Source: Lithodes maja
Taxonomy: Eukaryota > Arthropoda > Malacostraca > Decapoda > Lithodidae
DNA length: 64,000 bases
Assembly: GCA_037953745.1 (NCBI GenBank)
Contig: JBAKBP010000698.1
Location: 124,001-188,000, forward strand
Reading direction: 5' to 3'
The notes beneath the pieces were generated by a model. The model saw only the letters and a program-made list of their open reading frames with translations. It was not told the DNA's origin and ran no database searches. A program made the translations under genes and the position numbers. Below, piece after piece: positions 55,690 through 64,000 of this stretch; the first letter of the stretch is position 1, and the number at the start of each line of letters is the position of its first letter.

Positions 55690-57662
55690 TAATAATGAGG
55701 AAGATACTGCAGTGAGTGGCGAAAGCCAGCCTCAAACTGAAGCCCACAAAGTATATTCTGGCTCAACGAGAGGTTCTTTACTTGGGGCATAATTATAGCC
55801 ATCAGAAGAAGTATTGCCCTGGACTAGAAGACAACAGCCATTGCAGGAATGCTGCCACCCACCACTGTGAAGAAGGTGATATTCTTTTTGGGCATGACGA
55901 GCTGTTATCGTTGATTTATTAACGGTTACTTCACCAACACTGGCCCCCTTCACACCCTCACAAGAAAGAGTATACCTTCATTTAAGGGTCAGGGGAATAG
56001 GAAACCATAGATAAGCTATAGTGGATCCTGACAAACCCCCCTGGTGGTGGCCTTTCCAGACTTTTCAAAGCCCTTCCAAGTCTACACTGACGCCAGCCAC
56101 ACCGTACACATGCAGGTGAATGGATCCCAAGGGAATTTCATCTCGTGTGGCAGCTAGAGTCTCAAAGAAACTGAGAAGTTCTACCCTATTCACAAGCTAG
56201 AGCGCCTGGGACTCATCTTCGATCCGTACATTGTAGGTACACAAGTAGAGTAATCACGGACCACCACTCTCTTAAATGGCTCCGACGCACCCAGTCTGCA
56301 GAAGTCACGTTGGTTCAGTGGCACGAACTCCTGTAGTTCAACTAATTTGTTCTCCATTGACCCGGCATGCTCAACACCAATGAAGACAGCTTGTTTCGAG
56401 CAACACTGATGATGAACCTGCTGGTATAGTTACTATGTGAGGCGGAGCCGGATCCATAATGATTAGATGAGGATCAGCAGTTGTCAGATGCTGCCAAGGG
56501 GCTCAGGCACCCTCATGACAGCTCACCCACTTGCTGTCCAACATTTTCATGAGACCTCTCCCTGCTTATGATGGGTACCGCTACATAATTAACTTTGTTG
56601 ATGTCTTCACCCATTTCCTGATAGCCGTCACTGTGAAAAACCACAATATCCTCTCCACAGCCAAAGTCCTGCTGCGTCATGTCATCAATGCCTTCAGCTT
56701 CCAATCTTTCATCCTCAGCGATCGTGGATGTGGATTATGTGAGCCGTACCATTTCAGGTACACCCTCTTCCATACCACCTTGAAGGCAACGGCATCTGTG
56801 TGTGGTCTCACCGATCCCAGGAAAACATCCTCCGAGCCTCCATGATCGAAAGAATATGAGACTGGATCGATCTCATGCCCCCGGTCCAGTGGAGCCTCAA
56901 CTAGGCCACCCACACTGTATCTAAACACATACCACATGAGCTCTAGTTCGGCAGATTCATATCCTCATGACCCACTAGGTCTACCTCGTCTTCTTAAAAT
57001 TCATGCAAGAGAGAAGCCACCATGACCCCATCACCGACGACATCCAGCAACTCATTCCCTACAGTGGCGGCGAACTTGTGGCCATACTCAACCACCTGCT
57101 GGTGGCAAAAAAGATATTGGCTCTAAGATATTTGGGCCTCTACACCATCACAGCCGTGCTAGACAACTTCCAGGTGATGGTGGAGGTGCCAGGATGTCCC
57201 CAGGACTTATCATGCAGGCCATTATCAGACCATACTTCGCCCTCACCCATTCCCAGAGCGACCACCGCCCTCTCCAACATCTCACCCCTCCCACCACTCC
57301 GACTCGCCCCACCAGAAATCTGCAGAAACCTCTTCAACGACCTCTATTCCCCAGAGGTATTCACTGTCCCAGCACACCCACCCTCTTCTCCACCCCGGCG
57401 CGCCCCCCGTGATCTGACCAACCGAATTACCTTGCATACCCCATGCCACCCATTTAGCTGCACCTCCCCCACCTGCCTCTGCCCCAGATACTGCCAAGTA
57501 CGCCCGCCGCAACTTTGTCAGGAGAGGCTCCAGCTACCACCCTTTCACCTTAAAATACCCCTCAGGCTCAACACAGAGGCCCGCCCCTTTTTACCTGCTT
57601 TGATTAACCTCGAACTTGATGCAGTCCCACCAGCGCAGCCACTCATGGCTCGGTCAGGTTGA
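55690..57662 (+). pseudogene. Decayed Gypsy-type pol (right-arm copy): RT end, RNase H, integrase
   Basis: KASLKLKPTKYILAQREVLY (~55718) is the RT thumb entry ('K..KC.F....V.YLGH'); FQVYTDASHT (~56070) is RNase H with its first catalytic Asp; RYIINFVDVFTHFLIAVTVK with FILSDRG (56575-56730) is the integrase core with both Asp positions; PYSGGELVAILNHLLVAKKI and NFQVMVEVPGC (57060-57190) belong to the integrase tail. Frames shift several times and stops are frequent. The order RT-RH-IN is the usual Gypsy one, unlike the element at 17748-25809. Confidence 0.75.
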
Positions 57663-59740
57663 ATCTCCATGCTGCCTGATCGCCTCTTGGCATTAAATAA
57701 TACACGGCCAACCCCTTCACCACCATGGCCTTCCTTGACTTTCTTTGTAGGCTATATACCTCCCTTTCGTAGAGAGGGGGGCACCCTCCTCCCATCACAC
57801 TCACACCCATAGTCTGCCAACTCTCTAATCCAAGACTGAACCAATTTTCTGTATTTCGTTTACCCAACAAGTAAGCTTTGGAACTCTCTCCCTCCAGCTG
57901 TCTTTCTCTCATCTTATGACTTAATCATCTGCCTCAAACTCTGTGTATCCTGAAAATCTGACTCTAACGTACCTTGCATTTGGTTCTTTATCATGTTTTC
58001 AACGATTATCTGTAGTAGAGTCCCTAGGGAAAATCGCTACAATAATATGGGAGATTATAAGAAAATAGATGGGAAAATTGTGTTGGCGGGTGCAGTAAGC
58101 TTAATCGCGATGACATGTCTACTGTACAGCGATGGTTATGCTAACAGCCTCAATATGGTAAGGTGAGGTCTCCTTCGCAACTACCATCTCCTGGTATCTT
58201 TACATATACTGGTATTGAAGCTTGGATGTCATGTGTGCTATCCTACTCATCTAATACTGTAACTCAACACCCACCTCCCCTACTTTGGTTTGCAACTATC
58301 CTATACATTGCAAAGTTGTCTTACAACTTATATGCTTCGACATGTAGTTTGAAACAATTATATCTTTACAAATGATATACTATATATTTCGAGTCACACG
58401 TTGAGTATTTGCCTATTTTTTCGGTCATAGTGTTTTCAGATTATTGTTTTTAACTAACTTTGCAATATTTTGCACACAGTTTTCACCTACAGTAGCTCTT
58501 TAATATTGCGATCCTGCTCATTCTGAAGATGGATCACCTCATTTTGTATACATTGTCTGATTTCTATAATTTAATAACATGAATATAATTACTTGTGCAG
58601 TATACCGCATACTAGGACCTGAGAAACTGGGTAGTCAAAGGATAGAGTGACAAAATTAAAATCAGAGCGTCTGGATAATATAGACAAATATAAGCACGTT
58701 TTGTCAAGAAGAAATATGAGAACCTTGGTCGGTGAACAAATTTAACAAAGCCTCTGAGGAACCCGTTCAAATTATTGATTGACGTGTCTAACTATCACAT
58801 TCAGATGCTGTGGTCTGTGTGATATATAACTGGTGACGTGTTTAATACATCTATAATTCCAGTCACAGGTAAGCGATAAAGAGAATAGGTAGTGATTTTA
58901 AAGAAAGAACAAACTCAAATATTAGTCAGGGTACAGTCAAGCTCGCACGTTAAGTCCTGCTATTATAACTGCAATCATAATTATTTCTCTAGTGAAAAGG
59001 GAAAAAGCCTTAAGACAATTTTATATTTAACCTCTAGAGTCAAGCAATGTTGTGTTGTGATAAGAACATATATATTTCACATATTACAAGAGAAAGATGA
59101 GTTTGAAGTTGTGAAAGAAGAACACTACTTCTGAAAATTACATTAGAGTTGCGGACACTATTGTTTCCCATAATGTTTTTTAATAGTCTGCTATCCTCGA
59201 ACATAATACATTCATTAATAATTTCTCCACCTGACCATTTTTATTTCACATGCTTCTTTAAGCAATTTTAAAGTTCAAAGTTGACAAGAATTTATATTCT
59301 AGAAAAAATAACAAAACGCATGAAATATTGCGCCTATATTAAACAAACATATAGTTCCCTGGATCTCCCTATGGACGAGACCAAAAATATAGTGTCCTCA
59401 AATTGCCTCCATTTTCTCCCTTGCTAATGGTGCGACTCCATTTACAGTCCGGGTATAATGAATCCTGCTGGCTGGTTTTTATGCTGGTGAAAATTACTTG
59501 AGGGCGGTGGAGAGAGATACCGCAATGGGTGTGGAGGGGGGAGGTATGATTAGTTAGTTAAAATAGGACTTCAGAGGCTATCAACCCTATTGGATTATTA
59601 ACCCAGCACACTGTAAGTCAAGCATAACGTCAAGATTGGAGCCTCGTTTCGAGAACTCCAGTCCCTTTGGATGTGGAGTGGGAAAGGATGATTGGCAGGG
59701 TGATGGGGGTCATATGGTGGTGGTTGTAAGACATAATAAC
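57663..59740. other. Unassigned interval
   Basis: No gene or repeat recognised. Short open frames (57643-57912, 58163-58375, 58892-59134) have no motif. Confidence 0.5.
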
Positions 59741-59754
59741 AAGGCAAACAGTTA

Positions 59755-60232
59755 GCCACGTAGACTGGCTGACAGGCATGTAGACAAACAGACTAGCTGA
59801 CAGGGTATTTAGACAAACAGACTGGCTGACAGGTATGTAAACAAACAGCCTGGCTGACAGGTATGTAGACAAACAGCCTGGCTGACAGGTATGTAGACAA
59901 ACAGACTGGCTGACAGGTATGTAGACAAACAGACTGGCTGGCAGGTATGTAGACATACAGACTGGCTGACAGGTATGTAGACAAACAGACTGGCTGACAG
60001 GTATGTAGACAAAGAGACTGGCTGACAGGTATGTAGACAAACAGACTGGCTGACAGGTATGTAGACAAACAGACTGGCTGACAGGTATGCAGACAAACAG
60101 ACTGGCTGACAGTATGTAGACACACAGACTGGCTGACAGGTATGTAGACAAACAGACTGGCTGACAGGTATGTAGACAAACACACTGGTTGACAGGTATG
60201 TAGACAAACACACTGGTTGACAGGTATGTAAC
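59755..60232. repeat. 28-bp minisatellite, about 17 units
   Basis: Unit gactggctgacaggtatgta + gacaaaca, with point variants and one 27-base unit. Because the minus-strand unit has no stop in any phase and 28 is not a multiple of 3, all three minus frames stay open (frames of 206, 160 and 144 aa that repeat a Cys-rich peptide such as VCLHTCQP). These overlapping frames are a by-product of the repeat. Confidence 0.95.
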
Positions 60233-60504
60233 AATATAGACACTTCCCAACCACGAGATAGGAACTATTATCCAATACTCTGATTTATATTACAAATCGA
60301 ACAATGAACGGGTATTGGTGATAACATGACGGTATAATTGAACAACATTATTGACACAGAAAGTGATGTATAAACAGTATGTGAATTAATTAGAAAACGG
60401 GGAAAATATGTCTCGATGCACGGCTTTCGAAACAAGCATTCGTATTGAAAAATCATCATGATTTGTTTGCAATATTCTTTGTAATTACAATGCAAATAAA
60501 GCTA

Positions 60505-61750
60505 TTGTTATTGTCTACCTCGTTTTCTAGAAAGCCTTCGATATGTTCCCCTATTAGCGTGTTTAAATAAAAATATAGCATGTAGCAATAAAGGATACAT
60601 ACTTCGATGAATTAGTATTTGGCTTACTGGACGCAAGAAACGAGTAGTTATGGTAAAGCATCAGACTAGACAAAATCACAAGTGAAATGATCCAGAGATC
60701 AATTTTCGATACAGTTTTTCTCTTGATGTATATAAATGATGGTCTCTCATCTACATCAAAATTCACAGGTGGTACTGAAATTGTAAACATGTTAATTGTA
60801 CATTACATTGTAAAATTTGTTTTTTCTGTGTGCATGCTCAACAGATCCAAAATTATCTTGATTAACTAACAAACTGGGCGTAAACCTGGCAAATAAGTTT
60901 CAGTACTGATAAATGTGAAGTACTACAAATATGTTACAAGAACAAAAAGGCAAACTACACCATTAATGATAGCCAACTAAAAAGCAGTGATGCGAGTTTG
61001 AAGTATCACTATCAATCAATTTGTAACCATGAATACAATGCATCGAGTAATTAAGAAAAACAATATTGGCTGTATTGGAAGATCATTGAAATACAAACGC
61101 GAATACGTAATTATCACTTCGTACAATCCATTGGTTCGCTCTCACCAGGAATACGGCGCACTATTATGGTGTCCGTGATACCAGAAGGAGATCGAACAAT
61201 TGTAGAGAATACATCTGAGATAAAAACAAAAATCTAGACTGAGAATCCAGTTATATGTAGCACGTCTAAAGTACTTATGTCTGTTCAATTTAAGAAATTG
61301 CAGCTAATAGGGGGTTCTAACTCAAGCAATTAATATAGTTAAAGTGACCATATAGATGACAACAAATTAATCACAAATGACAAACTCAAGTTACACCAGA
61401 GGAAATGGTTGTAAAATCTGCGTAAGGCTTATCACTAGCATGAGACAAAAAAAAAATTGTTTTTAATCGAGGGGTATACTTTTGGAACGGATTTATTAGG
61501 GTCACATTGTCCAACTTTTCAAAATCTACCAAATAAACATCGCAAGTTCAACCGTCGATTAACTGCATTCACAAATGAATAACTTTCTGTATACTGTGCT
61601 ATCCTATGTTTTCAATCTCAGGCTAGATAGATTAGCTACAACCAGAATAGTAAGGATCCATAGATCTGGTGTTTCTTGTCTTCCTTTGTACAAACAATTA
61701 TCATGCCAACAGACAGGTAGGCCGACTAACCAACATAAAAATAGGTTTAT
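60505..61750 (+). pseudogene. Decayed CR1-type LINE reverse transcriptase (second copy)
   Basis: Readable traces in shifting frames: KAFDMFPY (~60530), LLMYINDGLSSTSKF (~60725) with the catalytic box degraded to FTGGTEIVN, FSTDKCEVLQICYKNKKANY (~60900), SIGSLSPGIRRTIM (~61130) and FNRRLTAF near 61550. The same signature words (KANY, DFQKAFD) occur in the CR1-type LINE at 38166-40840, so it is the same group. Numerous stops; inactive. Confidence 0.75.
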
Positions 61751-61799
61751 AACTAAAGAGGAACAATGACTACAAGTAATTAACCCTTTCCCCGCCATT

Positions 61800-62221
61800 A
61801 TAAATTACTGTGTATGTATTTATGTTGACACAGTCATGAAATTATATTGTAAACACATAATGCAACCTTGAATTATGTGCTATGGTCGACCAGTGATGTA
61901 GTTGTAAGGATATCGATACTCATGTCGCTAAAACAGGCATAATACTTGTCCGCTCAACATAACACTTGTCGTTTGACAGTCAGTAGGCTTCTGTGTGATA
62001 ATGCATCTGTATGTGTATTGCATATATTAGTATTAATATTAATAGCTTAGTAGTATTGATAAAGCTAATGGAACGGGCCCGAAAAAACTAAATCTTTACA
62101 TTTTCAATTGCAGTCTCACTCGCACCCGAATCCAACTAATAAGGCTAAAAGCCAAGATTACCATGATTGCATTGCGTAAGTCTAATTGTAAAAGCTGTAA
62201 GGCTTTACCATCCTTACCGTA

Positions 62222-62263
<42 letters not shown>

Positions 62264-63200
62264 TGTATATATACAGTATATATAATTATTATGTACTGTA
62301 TATTGATACTCATTGATATTAAGGCTTGGGTCTATAGCATGCTCTGTTGGATAATTCAGCCGGATAAACAAATGATAACATAGATATACAATTAGTGTAT
62401 TAACATTATAGAGTATGGGTATAGGAAGATACAAATCGAAGAAATACACAGTAATAGTTTACAATACAGAATCCTAACGTATGTATGTATAACACTGGAC
62501 TACCTAAGTCGATATGAAGTCAATAATATTAACTCTTGAACAGGTGACGATTAACTCTTTAACATAACCAAGTATCTACTCTTTGACATTCGCAAGTATT
62601 AACTCTTTACAATAAGCAAATATTAACTCCTTAACATATAAGTGCAACAATGCATTCAAGTGCTTAAAATATACAACAATGAACACTGCTTATCGTGGCA
62701 ATAAGGACATTATTTTATTCAATGCGCAATTGGTCAATATGGCAGACCTAACCTTAACAAGCAGTATTAGCAATTCTAGTTTCATATCTAGTGTTACCAT
62801 TTCGTAACTTCTGTGGGCTTAGAGCTGAATGGATCTTAACTATAAACCTTAGTTTTCAAAAGTTCTAAGCTCGCATACACTAAGCTAATTACAAGTTAAC
62901 TAACGACTAGCTATGATTTTTCGGGTTCGGGGATCAGTGATTCCTTGCTATCTAGGTAGTTGGGTTCTACCTCAGAAGTATTTAGGTTCAGGGAGTAGTA
63001 AATTTGTGTAAAAGTCTCTTTACTTACGTTCTAATATAACTGGATTTTAGGTATGAACCAAGTTGCATTTCTTGAGCAAAGACCACTGGGTTTGGGGAGC
63101 AGGAGAAAGTCTTTATCAATGCTTATTCCTACCGGCACTTCAAATGGTACTTTTTCGACCATCTAATGGTCTTATAGCTATCTATTACAACTAATCAAAA
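61800..63200. other. Unassigned AT-rich interval with simple repeats
   Basis: (TA)n at about 62226-62262, a ~25-base degenerate tandem array 'aagtattaactctttaacat' at 62525-62640, otherwise nothing recognised. Confidence 0.6.
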
Positions 63201-63246
63201 AGATGATGGGGCGGGCACTCTAGGACAAGGGCGTCTTTGCAGCTCG

Positions 63247-63792
63247 TCACCTCGTCGTCGGCTGCGTCTCCTTCACAACTTCGTAGCAAGGCACACTCAT
63301 GGTGTCGTCGGCAGTTCTCTGGGTAGCGGGTCTCTTAGGTTCACAATAGAAGTGGCCTCTGTAATATGGTATGAGCGCCTCATTTGCAGTCTTGTTTTCC
63401 TCCATCAATAATCTGGGTAACTCAGTCTCTCTGTGTGTTGTCAGCCCGTTAAAATAGGAGTTTGGGATGCTTAGGGTGTGACTGTCTATTAGGGCTTGCA
63501 GTTCCTGAAGTTTTGGACAGTTAGTTATAGGGGGTAGGTGTAACAGAGGTTTCTGGAGGCTCAAGGGTAGTATATTTTTGTCTTTGATGTCTAACAAATT
63601 GCCTTTTTTCAAAACTGACTCATTTAGATCTCTCGTCCACTGAGACAACTCTTCCGTCATATGCCTTTGGTACTGCGGAAGGGGAGGAAGGTTGGAACTG
63701 CAGGGGAAGAGGGGAAGCTGGCTTCTTGTGAAGAGCGACTTTCTGAGGAGGGGAGGAATACGGAACGGAGGAATATAGAAATGATGAGACAA
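63247..63792 (-). CDS. Possible fragment of an unknown protein (181 codons)
   Basis: The minus frame from about 63660 to 63247 has even amino-acid use and reads like coding sequence (ELSQWTRDLNESVLKKGN, then PKLQELQALIDSHTLSIP and ETELPRLLMEENKTANEAL), unlike the surrounding AT-rich DNA. The first ~45 codons (63792-63660) are Pro/Leu-rich and less convincing. I recognise no domain. It could be an exon, an element fragment or chance. Confidence 0.25.
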   Translation of the reverse strand: MSHHFYIPPFRIPPLLRKSLFTRSQLPLFPCSSNLPPLPQYQRHMTEELSQWTRDLNESVLKKGNLLDIKDKNILPLSLQKPLLHLPPITNCPKLQELQALIDSHTLSIPNSYFNGLTTHRETELPRLLMEENKTANEALIPYYRGHFYCEPKRPATQRTADDTMSVPCYEVVKETQPTTR

Positions 63793-64000
63793 GTAACAAT
63801 TTTGATCACCCCAATGCCTCGAATACTAGAGTTGGAACAGAGGAAGTAGTAGGGGGTGAGGAAGTGAATTGTAGTAGGAGATGAAGGCGTCGGGGCTTGA
63901 CCCAACCTGCAGTTGGGTTTTTGGGCTAGGATGGGGGGACAGGCAGGACAGACAGACACTTATGAACGGAGGAATATAGAAATGATGAGACAAGTAATCA
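63757..64000. repeat. Direct repeat at the window end
   Basis: gaacggaggaatatagaaat at about 63764 recurs at 63964, each followed by gatgagacaagtaa; period about 200 bp. The second unit runs off the window. Confidence 0.8.

Larger units (their letters stand above)
51468..57540. repeat. Right arm of the 16.4 kb palindrome
   Basis: Reverse complement of the left arm, about 6.07 kb against ~6.1 kb for the left arm without its RT insertion. The match stops near 57540 (cagctaccac) and 41121 (gtggtagctt). Confidence 0.92.

Noticed and set aside
41121..57540. Palindrome as a foldback element or a giant DNA transposon
   Set aside because: No terminal motif or target duplication at the outer edges, and the arms contain an ordinary decayed Gypsy pol; a genomic inverted duplication explains it better.
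59755..60232. CRISPR-like array
   Set aside because: The units are contiguous with no unique spacers, and the context is eukaryotic.
59630..60275. Three overlapping Cys-rich ORFs as a gene
   Set aside because: All three phases are open solely because of the 28-bp tandem repeat.
1..64000. tRNA or rRNA genes
   Set aside because: I found no cloverleaf-like sequence with A and B boxes and no rRNA core sequence by eye; a covariance search was not possible.

Overview
The window reads as repeat-dense animal nuclear DNA, and I see no host gene. It is AT-rich, full of microsatellites and packed with nested transposable elements. The element set (Penelope-like elements with GIY-YIG nuclease and hammerhead ribozyme, a CR1-type LINE with an esterase ORF1, a PIF/Harbinger transposon, a Gypsy element with unusual gene order, a TTAA-flanked MITE) suits an invertebrate, plausibly a decapod crustacean; this is inference. 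Almost every open frame is an element gene, a broken element gene or a by-product of a repeat.

Layout. 1-856: remnant of a Gypsy-type LTR cut by the window edge. 1359-5540: tandem dimer of a non-autonomous TIR element flanked by TTTA. 5545-9360: mostly unassigned, with a broken LINE at 7744-8549. 9364-28272: a nest built on two Penelope-like elements arranged head to head between two (TA)n tracts. The minus copy (about 9408-17459) was entered by a complete 5.58 kb PIF/Harbinger transposon (9928-15507, TSD TTA) and a SINE-like insert (16375-16563). The plus copy (about 17460-28241) was split in frame by an 8.06 kb Gypsy element (17748-25809, TSD TCTT). 28275-31170: nothing recognised. 31340-41100: a CR1-type LINE interrupted by a second, jockey-like LINE, which itself carries a fragment encoding a FEN/XPG-like nuclease plus CXC protein; TTAA-flanked MITEs and a second SINE-like insert are also nested here. 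41121-57540: a 16.4 kb imperfect palindrome with arms of about 6.1 kb carrying a decayed Gypsy pol; the left arm alone contains a Penelope-type RT ORF of 639 aa. 57541-64000: a 28-bp minisatellite, another decayed LINE, microsatellites, and a doubtful ORF near the end.

How the parts relate. The best preserved coding capacity is (a) the Harbinger MADF/Myb-like partner protein, whose four exons join without a break although its transposase is broken; (b) the plus-strand Penelope ORF, open on both sides of the Gypsy insertion and in frame across it, with an intact-looking hammerhead core downstream; and (c) the RT ORF at 46305-48224. The Gypsy element lies in the order Gag-PR-IN-RT-RNase H (GMR1-like) instead of the usual RT-RH-IN. 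The nesting gives a relative history: Penelope dimer first, then Harbinger, SINE and Gypsy insertions; palindrome formation before the RT insertion in its left arm.
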